Below, piece by piece: positions 11,813-23,540 of a stretch of DNA of 64,000 nucleotides; position 1 is the stretch's first letter, and every line of letters starts with the position of its first letter. This stretch comes from Ctenosaura bakeri (Eukaryota > Chordata > Lepidosauria > Squamata > Iguanidae), in NCBI GenBank assembly GCA_948474755.1, contig CAOLHI010001650.1, positions 62,001 to 126,000 of the forward strand. Reading direction: 5' to 3'. The translations under genes and the position numbers were made by a program. The notes beneath the pieces are model-generated. The model saw nothing but the letters and a program-made list of their open reading frames with translations, made no database searches and was not told the origin of the DNA.

Positions 11813-11968
11813 TTGTTGTTGTGTGCCTTCATGTTTGCAACTTACGGTGACCTCAAGGCAAACCTATCATGGGGTTTTCTGGATCCGAGAGTTTCTGACA
11901 TGCCCAGGATCACCCAGTGGGTTTCCATGACCAAGCAGGGAATCGAACCCGATTTCTTATCAAGGACA
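11813..11968 (-). mobile_element. tRNA-derived squamate SINE, minus strand, second tandem copy
   Basis: Same family and orientation as the copy 40 bp to the left. The (CAA)n tail is at 11813, the GGAAACCCACTGGGTGATCC core follows, and GGGTTCGATTCC is visible as the B box near 11940-11952. The A-box end is lost. Confidence 0.75.
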
Positions 11969-11969
11969 G

Positions 11970-13800
11970 GAAATGCTTTTTTTTATACCAAGGACTGCAT
12001 TTCCAAGGGATAGTCTCTCCAGATTCACATGGTGGCAATGGGTGGCCAACAGGTCAATCTCTGTTCATTCATTCTCTCCCCCAGCCACCATGCAAATTCA
12101 TTTTCTTCTCCAATTATATTGCCAGGGAGAAAAAGACTGCTCTTGCTACAAGTCTAAGCAGTTAGTTTGCAGAATGCTTTTGAAATTAGCTGCAGAATGG
12201 TAGGTTGGAAAATTAATTTGAAGATATTATATGTTAGAAGATAGGAAAATAATTAATTATGATCAACATGAATAACTGAAATTTGTTTGGTTATGTTGTT
12301 AACACATTGTTTAAAATATTCAGTTAGGCCATGACATTTGCAGACAGTAGCACAGAGGTTGCCACTCTTGATTTTAGGGACACATTTTGTTATTGGGACC
12401 TTCAAAAGAACTGTTTTTCTCTTTCTCAAGTTGCATCTCTCCAACTTAATTTTTCCACATGGACTACAAAGCCCATAATATGATTGTTTCCTGGGCATTA
12501 TGGAAGACCAACATGTCTGAGGTTGAGAAACCTGTCCCAAAGCATATGTTCTCATCTTGCTACCTCTTTAACTAAATTGGTCACTAGTATACATCTCTCT
12601 TTTCATATCATCATCACCAACCTGTACACTTCACTAACACTTCAAATGTCTTGGTTGTTCATGACTAATAAGCAATAGTGTGTTTCAGTTAGAGGACACA
12701 AGTGCAGAAGTGGTGAATCAAGAGCAGAGCATTCCTAATTAAAAATATTTTAAGAGTCTCAGAATATAGGCAAGATATTTTTCTGCAGAACTGAATCATG
12801 ACGTACTTTTTTTGCCTCCTCATGACCAATCAAGAAGGATGGTCTCATTGGTAGAACCATATCTGTCATGGAGGAACCATAGCCACAAATTCAGTCTGTG
12901 GCATTGAAGTGATGAAGTATTTCATGAGTCCACTATTTTCTGCATCAATCTTACCCAAACTGTATAATTAAAAAGAGGTGAATAAGAAACTGAATGGGGG
13001 TGGGGTGAAGAGAGAGAGAAGGAGGCAAGAGGAAAGGAAATGGGTGTCTGTGAGGAAAATCTTTCACTTAAGTGCATTGCTTTCATGTGAGCAAAATAAG
13101 ACTACAAAGGGATTCATTGCAGTTCATGCTAAATGATATTAAACAAGAATGCATATTATACAATAATATGCAATAGAAATCACTTAAGATTATAACCAAT
13201 AGTGGCTAGAGCACCCCACTGAAAGACTTTAAACCATGGGGAGAGTGAGGGGACACACCTGTCTTTCAGGCATAAAACACATGTTATTCTGAAAGGGCCT
13301 TGACCGCTTGAGGACAGTGGTCTCCAAAAAAATTACTTTGCCACCGCCAATCCATCTGAAAACTCAGTTCCCACTCTTCTTTTCCATACTTTGTGGTTTG
13401 TTCAGCTCCTCTAACCTGGACTCCAGAAAGTCCTCTTCCTTTTTCTAGCCTACCTAACAACCAATCCAACCAATCCAAATACCTTTTCTAATGTGGCAAC
13501 TGGTCTTCTTATTTGGCTGAGTGAGATAGAAGGAAGGATGCTCACCCTAACAAACAACCACTACAGCATATTTTTAACTTCAGCATTGACAAGAGAATCT
13601 GGTGAGTCAGGCAGATTGAGTATGGTACAGCTGATGATGAGGGGCTAATGAAGGACACCAGGTTGAAGAAAGCTGTTATGGGTAGATTCCTATATAGTAG
13701 AGAAGAAATGATTACTTCACTTTTGACCAAATGCTACCAACCCATGACTCTCTGTGGGTTGGGGGCAGTGGACATTTGGACAACCGCTGCCATTTCCAGG
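11970..13800. other. Intergenic DNA, nothing recognised
   Basis: No exon, RNA gene or repeat family supported. Around 12462-12535 a diverged ACTACAAAGCCCATAAT segment with GGGCATTATGG could be a remnant of a palindromic MITE. Confidence 0.35.
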
Positions 13801-13804
13801 ACTA

Positions 13805-13930
13805 ATACTGCTATATTTATTTGTATCCTGCTTTTTTTTTTTTACCAAAATTGGACCTCAAAGCAGCTCACACTTTAAAACAATACAATTTAAGAATATC
13901 TAAATAGTACAAATTAACATAGAATTAAAT
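13805..13930 (-). mobile_element. LINE 3' tail, L2/CR1-like, minus strand
   Basis: TATTTATTTGTATCCTGC, then a T-run, CCAAAATTGGACCTCAAAGC and AGCTCACACTT form the reverse of the squamate LINE 3' terminus, normally (AGCCGCTTTGGGTCC, then a TATAAATAAATA tail). Confidence 0.5.
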
Positions 13931-14256
13931 TGTTAAAGAATTTAAACATCTCAAAAAGATATTTAAAAAAATTAAAATTAAAACTATATAACACCCCCTA
14001 GTTTGCTTTCTAAATATTTTCTGTATTAAAAGCCTTTTTTTGTATTACAAGGACTCTTGGATCCTATTGCAAGTAATTTTTTCCTGCCTATCTCCAGCTG
14101 TATTTTGTGTGGAAGTAATAATTGGTTATGCTGGAGGAGAAAACGGGGGGTGAAAGATTCTTCTGTGTGTACAGAATTATGCATAATGTTTCAGGCAACA
14201 ATTTACAAAGTAATGTTAGATTGATAACTTTGATTACGACCAAGTAAAATGTCGGA

Positions 14257-14283
14257 TAGTGTGAAAGTATTTGAGTTTAATAG
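14257..14283 (+). repeat. 27-bp direct repeat, copy 1
   Basis: The run from TAGTGTGAAAG to GAGTTTAATAG is repeated exactly at 15441-15467. It extends to 31 bp with one mismatch (GGCAG versus GACAG). Confidence 0.9.
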
Positions 14284-14957
14284 GCAGACATGGTGAGAAA
14301 GGCCCAATGTACATTTTGTAAGATGCTGTGGACGTAGCGTTAAGAGTATTTAATTAGGTCAGTTCATCAGGGTTAGTTAGGTGATTTAATTGGGTTGCTC
14401 CAAAGGCCAGTAGGAGCAAGGAGCAAGGTGCTCTCTCTTTGAAAATACAGAAGTAAGCAGTTCTGTAAAGTTGTGTTCATGTTACAGTTTGACGTCAGGC
14501 ATAATGCCGGCCTGAAGAATGTTTTGGATCTTCTATTGTAGAAATGTTCTAATTCTGAATGTTCAGTTTTGAATGTAGAATATTAACTTTGGCAAAATAT
14601 CATTATGATCTATCTAGACATATTCAACCTGTTTTAACATCTTATTAATTTAAATTGGAGATATTGAACTCTCTAGTGCTGAAATCAGTGGACTACAAAT
14701 GCTTAATTGTGGTGCATTTATGTTTGTCTAAACAGAAAGAGAACTGTATAGGTATCAGACCCTGTTTCATTTTGTGTGTGTCATTCTTGGCTACCCTACT
14801 TCAAATGATATGTTCATTCAAAATACAGGAATTAAATTTAGTTCAATATATTTGTATCCTAATATTACTGTTTAAAGGCAAAGACTTGCTCTCATGACTG
14901 CTGAAGAATAAAAACGTTCTCTAATTATTAGAAAATTATTTGCTGTTTAAAACTCTA

Positions 14958-14958
<1 letters not shown>

Positions 14959-15001
<43 letters not shown>
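14959..15001. repeat. (TC)n(TA)n compound microsatellite
   Basis: About ten TC units run directly into about ten TA units, followed by TGTATACATG. Confidence 0.95.
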
Positions 15002-15440
15002 GTATACATGTAGACACATACAAACAATAGTTGAATTTTCCAATACTATAGAATATATTTCATCATGAGATTTGAAACCAAATGCTGAAAGGTTGCAATG
15101 CAAACACCTCTGTTCAATGTTCTAGTCAGTCAACCACCCATGTGGTCTTCCTTATTACTGCATTTAATTTCTCCCTGACACTTATTTTACCACTATTACT
15201 TTGGCCACTGTTACTTTCTGCTTATGCCAACCAGAATAAACCCACTGAATCAATGGTGACTTGGTAAGTCAAGAGTTGTGTAATTTCCTTTGACCCATTT
15301 GGTCTATTCTCATTGAGACAAAGAATTAGATTTAAGCTTCAGCTAACATTTGGTTGTCTAAACACCAGATTCACTCAGTCCTCATTGGATTAGCCTGGGC
15401 CAGTTCTCTTTTTGGATTCCCTCCTCTGTGGATTATTTTG

Positions 15441-15467
15441 TAGTGTGAAAGTATTTGAGTTTAATAG
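15441..15467 (+). repeat. 27-bp direct repeat, copy 2
   Basis: Exact second copy of 14257-14283, 1184 bp downstream in the same orientation. The flanks diverge on both sides within a few bases. Confidence 0.9.
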
Positions 15468-16206
15468 ACAGTCGAGTTCCTCCAAGCCAGTGAATATCTT
15501 CCTCTTGTGCATGGATAGTTCTGTTTTGGCTTACATAAGAATTCACTGTCCTCTGAACTTTGGAAACAGAGGGAATGATGAAGTATCCCTACGTTCTTTG
15601 GTGACCTTTAAGAATTGCACTGCACCATTATGTCATTGAAATCCAACATACATATTTATTTTTCAAATTTTGAAAAGACTGAGGGAACTAAGAAGCTTGG
15701 TGATACTGCATGCTAAACAGTGCAACAAGTATTGATAATGAAATAACAGACATTCAGCTTTTTCATGTCCAACGCTTTCTCCCCTGGATTAACCACATTC
15801 AGCCCAGTCCAGCTCCAGTAGCAGTAACAACGGTGGCTCTGGATGAGGATGCACACTCTCATCTGCATCAAAAGACATGCTCACCCATCTTAAATGATAC
15901 CCAGTATGGTAATTGGCTAAATGAGCATACCAAAAATTCAACTGCTGAGGTAGCTTAACAATGGAAACCAATTAACCTTTACTTAACCCCACAGCTGAGA
16001 GGATCATTGTAGTCTAAGGTTGTAAGAGTTCACAATACATGTCCCAAAGCCTTTGAAAGAAGCAGAGCAAGCAGGGGTGAATGATTTATGACCTGCCAAG
16101 CCAAATCAGTACACCTGGCACTCATAGCATCCCAGTAGAATCTTTATAAATGTCCTGTTTTGCTTACTTGCTTTGAACTATAAATTAGGTGAGGTGGTTA
16201 AAGAAT

Positions 16207-16291
16207 GAAGCCATCCATTACTGAGCAGTAATAGGATGGCGCAGTTGGTTCCAGAGCATCATCCTACCACTGCTCAGTAAGAGATGGCTTC
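16207..16291 (-). repeat. Long inverted repeat / microRNA-precursor-like hairpin
   Basis: Arms 16207-16237 and 16261-16291 are inverted copies matching at 27 of 31 positions, with a 23-nt loop. The left and right arms share GAAGCCATC, TTACTGAGCAGT and TAGGAT. On the minus strand three of the four differences become G-U pairs, leaving one true mismatch, so a minus transcript would fold better than a plus one. Each arm is also partly self-complementary (CCATCCATTACTG with CAGTAATAGGATGG). It could be a small inverted-repeat element rather than an RNA gene. Confidence 0.6.
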
Positions 16292-17224
16292 AGCATTTTA
16301 AATTATTCAAATGTTATAATCTGCGTCCTCATCATAAAACACAACTGAACATGTGCAGGAACTCCACTGCTCATTAAAAATCCCAAAGTCCAGTTGGTAG
16401 ACCTGACTGGGATAGGAGGAGTCAGTTCTTGGCGGACCATTGCTGTGGTTATCAAACAGGTTTCAAGCCCAAAGAGTGAATTAGTTAAAGTACCTCCATT
16501 TATGTTCTTAAGAATGTTGATTCTCACTTTATATGACTGTTTGGACCAGTAAACAACCAGTGAACAACCAGAAAACAATGCATAAGACAGTCAAATGCTG
16601 CTGGAATCCTAATAAATGTTTCCCATGGAGAAAGGCCTGAGGTTAAAATATTTGTCTTTTTAAAAAAAAAAAAAAAAATTCCAGGATATCTACCACCATG
16701 CTCTAACATCTTCATTGCATAGCATTCGTCCTATTACATCTCAGGCATCTCTCAGACACTGGCTAAAATCTTCTGCATAATGGTTGGCATCTTGTTAGTG
16801 AGATACACATGAGTAAATCACATTTTGCATGCACAGTAAACTATACGCCATGGCACAATATGTATTCTACTGACAGCATTGGAAGAAGATTTAATCACAC
16901 AGGCTTGTTGAACATTATGGTTCTGGTTTAAGTTTGAAGCAGATGTTACTGGTGTCAGTATTCTCAGAGCTGGACAGTGACATGGGCACTTGAAAGACTA
17001 CATTTTATGGAGGCACTCCACTAACATAAAAATAATTGGGCAAGCAGTTGTGCTTTTTCAGAGATTGCCTAAGTAATGCAGCCAGCAGTTTTGCAAATCA
17101 CATACATAGCCTTCTCTCACACTTTTGACTTGGGTGATAGGGGGCTAATCAATGGCTGAGTTCAAAGCCATGATATCCTTTGTAAGAACAGCAGAACAGT
17201 GGTATATTCACTGGCATACATTTA

Positions 17225-17335
17225 CTCTGCACTAAGTGTGAAGTCACATACTCTCAGCCCCAGAAAACTCCATGATGGTTCAGCTTAGGATTGCCGTAAG
17301 TCAGAAATGACTTGAAGGCACACGACAACAATAAA
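17225..17335 (+). mobile_element. tRNA-derived squamate SINE, 3' half
   Basis: Starts at GTGTGAAGTCACATACTCTC and runs through CAGCCCCAGAAAACTCCATG, GCCGTAAGTCAGAAATGACT and TGAAGGCACACGACAACAA. The tRNA-like head is absent, so it is a 5'-truncated copy. Confidence 0.75.
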
Positions 17336-17339
17336 ATCT

Positions 17340-17915
17340 GCACAGATTCCCTTTGGCTCCATAATAACACTGGTGCCATACAACAGTAAGAAGCTTCATG
17401 GCATCTGTACTCAGCATATTGGAGGACTGCAGCAAAAAATCAGTGAAAAAATATAGAACCACTATTTTCATTTGTTTCGATTTTTCCTTCCTTTCCTTTC
17501 TTTTTTTTAAAGCGACAACTGCTACAAGACAAGTTTCCGGGTATCTGGTTGCTCAGAAAGCTGGGATGAGGTCAGCAGCTGGGTTTGAGGATCCCCGAAG
17601 ACTAATTATAAAACAATGAAACAAAATGTTTTTAACCTTTTAAAGAAATACAAACCATCCAGTCTCTTTCTCCACATCAAGGCTGGTTTCTAAAGACCAT
17701 ACTTTTCCTAACCCCCAGGAATCTTGTTTTAGAAACAATTGATGAGGGTCAAATTAGATGGGAATTAATTACACAGATTAAGCAAATGTGATTAATTTGT
17801 ATACACACACACACACACACACACAAAAGAATGTAGCAGCTGCCTGGGAGCTTCACTAGCATTAGAACCCCAGGGCAAAGAGAGGGTGAGATTATCCTTC
17901 TTCTACATGAAAGTC
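17340..17915. other. Intergenic DNA with (CA)n
   Basis: It contains a (CA)n microsatellite at 17802-17825 and a short TTTCC-rich tract near 17480-17510. No gene or named repeat was recognised. Confidence 0.5.
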
Positions 17916-17918
17916 GAA

Positions 17919-18124
17919 GGTCCCTATCACACTACACTGTTATAGTGCTATTATTCCACTTTAACTGCCCTGGCTGCACCTTGTAGAATTCTGAGGTTTG
18001 TAGCTTTCTGGCTGAGAATTCTAAATGCCTCTCACTAAACTGCAAATCCCATGATTCCATACAATATTGCCATGGCAGTTAAAGTGGAATAATAGATCTA
18101 TAATAGCGTAGTGTGATGGGGCCC
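17919..18124. mobile_element. Palindromic MITE, GGCC-terminus family
   Basis: Inverted ends GGTCCCTATCACACTACACT and GCGTAGTGTGATGGGGCCC flank two half-sites that mirror each other: TATAGTGCTATTATTCCACT against AAAGTGGAATAATAGATCTA. The centre contains TTCTGAGGTTTGTAG and GCAAATCCCATGATTCCAT. No clear target duplication. The same family occurs at 25928, 26331, 27062, 41490, 48105 and 52949. Confidence 0.8.
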
Positions 18125-18129
18125 TTTGT

Positions 18130-19765
18130 CTCCATCTCCCCAAAGCTGCTATTTGCACTGAGAGGAAAGTTTCCACTGGTAACTGCTTGCTTATTTGCTC
18201 ACTAGTTTTAGAGGTATATAGTTTTCCTAAATGTGAAGGATCCATTTACCTCTGTAGTGTTATTGATAGGCTTCTGCCTAATCATTTAAAAATGCACGTA
18301 GAACCACAACTTCATATGGTTCCTCCTTCCATGCTCAGGAAACCCGTCACTGTCCTACTGTTAGGTAGAAGAAAGCCACTGTCTTTGGCAAGAAATTTAA
18401 GGTGACATGGAAAGCTAGCAAATTCTGTTAGCTAGTTTGCTGTTGTTTCCTGTTTCCTGCCAAGGAAAGAGAGAGGTATTTGTGAGATTTTCTGCTGTTA
18501 ATAAGCCAAAATCATTTGGTTGGCTTACCCCAACTGGTAGAGGGAGCATTTGTTGTATTGCATCAGGCATGAAAAAAAAAAATCTGAGGCCAGTCATGAT
18601 AATTCATATTGTGGGGATGCAATCTTCAGCAGGGACAGTATTCCAGTTAGGATCAGCCCCTTCCCTATTGTTGCTATTTATCTTTTTTTTAAAAAAATCA
18701 CATCATTGCTAATTGTGTGAATAATATCTCCTTGTAGGGACAACTAGATAGAATGAGGCCTGGAAAATGTTAAACTGCTCAGTTTGTATATTTTGGGCCT
18801 GATTCCTGCCACTGGAAATGGACTCTGTCCTCCCCTCCCCCCATGCAGAAAATTCCTTGTGGCTCTGTAGTGGGTTGCTATCTACTATAGCTGATGCAGG
18901 CTGCCCTTTGCAAATCATTGTCTCTGAAAATGTTGCAAGATACACACCATAAGGATTCATACTAGATTAAAAAAAGGATCATGTGGTTGGAAGGAAAGAA
19001 ATAAACCTGGGCTGACTGACGTAAAATACTGTCAGCTTCACTTTAGTTCGCTGTGGTTGATGAGAGGGTTAGTGGATTTACAGAATCTATCCTCTTTAGC
19101 GGAGTTAATGCGATTCCTCATTTGGAATGATGGAAACATTTTAAATAGTTGCAGGGCAAAGTTTCACTGGTCAATTAAAATTATGTCAGATTGGCCAACA
19201 GTGCTGATTACCAGCCCTACCACAAAACCCAAACACCACTTCTCAGCAAATTGGCAACACAAAGCAGCTTATTATCCTGGTTAACTATAGGATGAGTGTA
19301 TATGTAAAAAATACACCTCTCTACACTGAAGGAACCTGTGTAAGGCACTTGCTCTGGCCCTGCCGCCCAGTGACAACATCCACTACCATTAAAACACCAA
19401 ATGGTTATAATCCTCCTCCCTGTCTTTGCATTCAAAACGTGTTAGGAAGCACATGCACATTAGCATATTATACGTGCTAATATACATATATAATGGTATG
19501 AGCTACTGACTGAGCCAATCGCTTCTCACATGGAACAGCTCTGCAGGTATGCATTAGCATGTACATGCATGCTGTCTTCCATGTGCAGAGAATTTGGGTA
19601 TGGATGCAGGGCACATCAGTGATAAGGGACTGATTCATCTGGTCTTTCAACCTCAACAGGCTAGGGGGTCATGTGAGGTGCCATTTTGATGTCTTCCCAC
19701 CATTGTTGTAACATGATGTCCAACTAGAATCCCACCAACTTAATTTAGAGTTTCCCAAACTAGAT
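18130..19765. other. Intergenic DNA, nothing recognised
   Basis: Open frames up to 91 codons overlap on both strands and have no family resemblance. A10 and T8-A7 runs are present near 18572 and 18683. Confidence 0.35.
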
Positions 19766-19769
19766 GGTG

Positions 19770-20290
19770 GTGATTTATTTATTTTTTTACTATTCCCTCC
19801 AATCCATTGACTCTGAGACTCAAGAGGGTTCTGCAAAATTAAAACAGGTACTGATAAAAGTTTGGAAGATGTACACAAGTTAAAATGCAGTTAAACTATT
19901 AATGGAATTAAAATCAATTTAAAAGCATTTCTATTAAAAAGCAACAAATACAGACAATATAGTTTGTTCTTAAATGTTGTTTCCCATCAGCAATCCATTC
20001 GGAAAGGCCTGTTGAAATAGAAAAGTATTCAGCAGCCACTGGAAGGATGCTATGAAAGGGGCCATTCTAGCCTCTCAAGAATTGAGTTCTCCCAGAGCCT
20101 GGGAGCAACCTTTGACAAGGCTCTCTGGTGAGGCTGGTGGAGCATACAGAAAGGCCTCTTGTGAAGACTACAAAACCCAGGCAGGCTCGTATGGGTTAAT
20201 ATAGTTTATATAGCTACGTAAAAGTTTCTAGACCATAACCACCACTTAAGATTCTGGCCTACTTGCCAGAAACCATGGGATTTTTTGAAA
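19770..20290 (-). mobile_element. L2/CR1-like LINE 3' end, minus strand
   Basis: From left to right it shows a reversed 3' UTR (TGATTTATTTATTTTTTTAC), then GGAAAGGCCTGTTGAAATAG, TCCCAGAGCCTGGGAGCAA and CCCAGGCAGGCTCGTATGGG. The order and spacing match the better preserved element at 29675-30560. No intact frame remains. Confidence 0.45.
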
Positions 20291-20790
20291 CTGTATTAAC
20301 AGTAGTTTCTTGATGAGAGAAGGAATGCCAGACACTCTTCTCTGAAAGACTACTTGTCCACCATTACATTACTGGTCTTGGACACCCATTCCCAGCGTAT
20401 ATCCATGTACAGCGACACTCAGTTCACACAAAGCAATGGCAAACTGACTTACATGGTATCTCACATGAACCAAGGAGTCCCTTAGAACAAACCCCTGAAT
20501 CTTTTCCAAAATGGGGATGTAGAGTAACTTCATTAGAAAAATTTGTAGAAAGTGTTTGCTGAGTGCAGGAAACTTGAACACCAATGAAAATATTTCTGTG
20601 GTTATCAGAATATTTAGTGATCTATCCCACTCCAACCCCTCAGATTTGGATTAAGCATGCTGATTCTGATTTACAGAAATGCAGTGCTGTCAATATAGCT
20701 TTCGTCAGGCTATCAGAGAATGGAAAGTGAATGCAGGTTAGGAAAGGACTGGATCAAGGTAGCAGGCCCTGTTCTTGTATACTCATTAGA

Positions 20791-21222
20791 GGCCCTTTCT
20801 GCACCTTACCTTTTCATGGAGGTGGGGGGTGGCGGTTGTGTGAGCAGCCTCTTGCGCGAGGTGCTCACCTCGTTTCTCCTTTCTTACTGCAGCTGGCTTG
20901 CCGGTCGTGCGAGCGCCCTGCAAACGCCCCACCCCTTCCTACCGCAGCGCAACCTGGGAATTGCAGGCTAGCGCTGAGGCAGGAAGCGTGACCTGCCCAG
21001 CTCCCGACACACCGCAGGGCAGGTAAGTGCGTGCAGGCCCCGGGAGCATCGCGCGACCGTGCACCATTTTCGGCTCGAAGCCGAAAATGAAAAAGTGCGT
21101 GCGCGGTCTGCTTTAGGCTCTTGAACGTCATGTAAATGGGAGTGCGTCGTATGAACCGCTCCTCCCATTTACGTGATGCTTAAGGGGCCCTTTCATTTTA
21201 GAAACAGTGTGCGAAAAGGGCG
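20791..21222. mobile_element. CpG-rich DNA element with GGCCCTTT inverted ends
   Basis: The left end is GGCCCTTTCTGCACCTTACC and the right end GTGTGCGAAAAGGGCG, which reverse-complements to a near match. AGA flanks both sides (20788-20790 and 21223-21225) as a 3-bp duplication. The 432-bp body is GC- and CpG-rich against an AT-rich background. It contains two strong hairpins: 21065-21089 (11-bp perfect arms, CATTTTCGGCT) and 21128-21176 (15-bp arms, 14 matching). The left end also matches, in reverse, the right end of the element at 62921-63325. No transposase frame is present, so it is non-autonomous. Confidence 0.75.
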
Positions 21223-21699
21223 AGAATTTTAGCACTGTCTCTGCACACATACTGAGCTGGGTTGCAGGGTCATTTGAGAAAGAATTCCATTCAGGGAAGG
21301 CTCCACTATAAAGCCTACTCTGAATATTTTATGGGTGACATTTTGGGGGAAGGCTTCAGGGGAAGAAACTGAACAAAAAAATTCTTCCTCATCTTTCATG
21401 TGTGGAAGCTGTTGATGGATTCAAAAGCTACACTGTTCATAGAAGGACTCCTTCTGCAAACAGAAGAGAGTCACTGGATCCTTTCCATTGGCTTCATTTG
21501 GACTGAATTATAAACCATGGTTTATCATTCCAAGGGTAACTGTAGATTCCTCCTCACATTCTTTCTTCACTTTTCTTCCTCCAGTTCAGTTACGAAGAGG
21601 GTTTCAAAAGTCTTCAGTGCTGTTTTGGGTCCTGTGTGCATATGTATGTATGTGTGTGTGTCCCAGACTAGTGTTTCACCGCCTCTCATCATTTGTCTC

Positions 21700-21862
21700 T
21701 TTGTTCTAATTTGGTTTTTAATTTGTTTTTAATAATTAATGTGTTTTAGGGGGATAGAAGGGTGGGTGGGTGGGGAGGATGGGGTACATTTTAATGTTTT
21801 AATATATTTATATATTTTGTAATGCCGCCTCGATCCACTGGGAGAGGCGGGATAAAAATAAA

Positions 21863-21913
<51 letters not shown>
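21700..21913 (+). mobile_element. L2/CR1-like LINE 3' terminus with (TTA)n tail
   Basis: GTAATGCCGCCTCGATCCAC, then TGGGAGAGGCGGGATAAAAA and TAAATTTTATTATTA is the typical squamate LINE 3' end, followed by about 18 TTA units to 21913. Sense orientation; the coding part is lost. Confidence 0.65.
21857..21913. repeat. (TTA)n microsatellite
   Basis: Pure trinucleotide run grown from the LINE tail. It reads as poly-N or poly-I in translation, which explains the spurious open frames on both strands here. Confidence 0.95.
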
Positions 21914-21914
<1 letters not shown>

Positions 21915-22198
21915 ACTTGTATATTTTCTCCTCTTTCCCTTCCTTGGAAGGGAAACCACAGCTTGTCATGGCATCTGAACTCAGATAAATTATGGTTCCC
22001 CTTAATTATGGTTAGCAGAAACCAGCCCACTCCAAACAAGGGTGATGAACCCAGCTTGTTTCAACTAAGTGTAGTTAAGATTAGTCTAATTGTAGGGTTT
22101 GAATACACTATTAATTGTGGTTAACTAAATTTGAAGCAAAATGTAGTGTCCTCCTCATGGTCATGTCCAAGGAAGTGAAAGAGGAGAAAGTATACAAG

Positions 22199-22203
<5 letters not shown>

Positions 22204-22232
<29 letters not shown>
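22204..22232. repeat. (CA)n microsatellite
   Basis: About 14 uninterrupted CA units. A (TA)n run of about 10 units lies 200 bp to the right, at 22436-22455. Confidence 0.95.
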
Positions 22233-22234
<2 letters not shown>

Positions 22235-22842
22235 CCATTTTATCACTCTTTTTTCCCAGTAAGGTTGAATTTTGACATGGTAGAACTTCTATTAACATTA
22301 TGAAATTACATTTCCAGCAAGTCTAGGAGATCTGATACATTTTACTAACTGTAGTGCCCCATGTAAGGATTTAACGAAATTCCTTTTCGAATGTAGACAG
22401 ATTAAAATATAGCTCCTTGTTTTATGTAAATCAGACTATATATATATATATATATCTTTTTCACTAACTTTATCCCTGTGATTGTGATAACTGCATCTTG
22501 ATTTGATGGTTATGATCATTGTTGTTGCCTATCAATGATATCATGATGGTATTTTTTAAAAAAATTAGCTTGTAGACTATTTGTTTGGAAAAGTGGCATA
22601 GAAAGCAGCTGAAAAATATTAAGATAAATAGTGTTATATAGGAGTGGGAAGCTGTAACTATGAAAATATTGTAAGACTCTAACTGCCATTAAACCCAGCC
22701 AGCAAGGCCAATGACTCAGGATGAAGAGTCCATAAATATCTGGAAGTTCTCGACTCCTGATATAAAATATTTTCCCTGAACAGAACCTTTCAAGATTTTA
22801 AACAAGCATTCCCCCCCCCTTGATTCTCTTAGGCGGGGGTAG

Positions 22843-22968
22843 GGTGCACATGTGGTTCTGCAGATGTTGTTGGACTGCAGCTCCCACCAGTCCTAGTTAG
22901 CATAGCCAATGGCGAAGGATGATGGGAATTACTGTTGAATAATATCTGGAGGATCCCACATCATTGTG
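22843..22968. mobile_element. Palindromic MITE, ACTGCAGCTCCCA type
   Basis: TGTGGTTCTGCAGATGTTGT, then TGGACTGCAGCTCCCACCAG on one arm mirrors GATGATGGGAATTACTGTTG, then AATAATATCTGGAGGATCCC on the other, around a centre GTTAGCATAGCCAATGGCGA. Similar but more decayed copies lie at 35925-36030 and 36984-37110. Confidence 0.6.
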
Positions 22969-22969
22969 T

Positions 22970-23385
22970 CCAAATCTGACAAAAATAAATAATGCTCCAA
23001 TTTCCCTTCAATTGTCCAAAAACTATCCATAACAAAGATCCGTAGGTGCAGATATAATAGAGCCATTAATTTTACCAAGACACAGCTAAAAAGGGCAGAT
23101 GACAGACAGTGTTTCTTCTGTGTCTCACACAGGAGCCTTGTGAGATTTTTTTCTACCTAGAGTGAAGTGCAAGATGTCTGGTACTGAGTTATGTGGTTAC
23201 ATCTCTGCCCAAATCATTATGAACCTAAAGATCTTCATATATATTATTGTTCTGTATCCTGTGGTTTCTCATCTCAGAACCAAGAATGCTTTGATAATTT
23301 GTCCTTGCATATCGTGAGCTTAACGATGCCATCTAAACATGCTTTAGTGGTTCAAAATCATTACTGCTCTGTCTCTGGACACAGT
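22970..23385. other. Intergenic DNA, nothing recognised
   Basis: An 83-codon frame (23191-23442) crosses into LINE debris on the right and has no independent gene character. Confidence 0.35.
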
Positions 23386-23389
23386 ACAG

Positions 23390-23540
23390 AGTACTTGTTA
23401 TCAACTATAAAGCCCTACATGACTTGGATCCAGTCAAACTGAAGGATTAAGAGTAATTGTCTCTTCACTTATAATCTTGCCTGGGTTTTAAACTCTTAGA
23501 GAGATATTTTCCTCTCATGCCTTTAACCCTCAGAGGAACA
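23390..23540 (+). mobile_element. Short L2/CR1-like LINE coding fragment
   Basis: TATCAACTATAAAGCCCTAC, then ATGACTTGGATCCAG resembles the LINE ORF2 segment read as YKALHDLDP, upstream of the family's C-terminal region. It is too short and decayed for a firm call. Confidence 0.35.

Noticed and set aside
16207..16291. Assigning the hairpin as an actual miR-200 family gene
   Set aside because: Arms only resemble the family; the seed differs and known miR-200 clusters lie elsewhere in vertebrate genomes. It is kept as an unassigned hairpin.
21729..22124. Open frames with poly-Asn or poly-Ile
   Set aside because: They are translations of the (TTA)n microsatellite on either strand.
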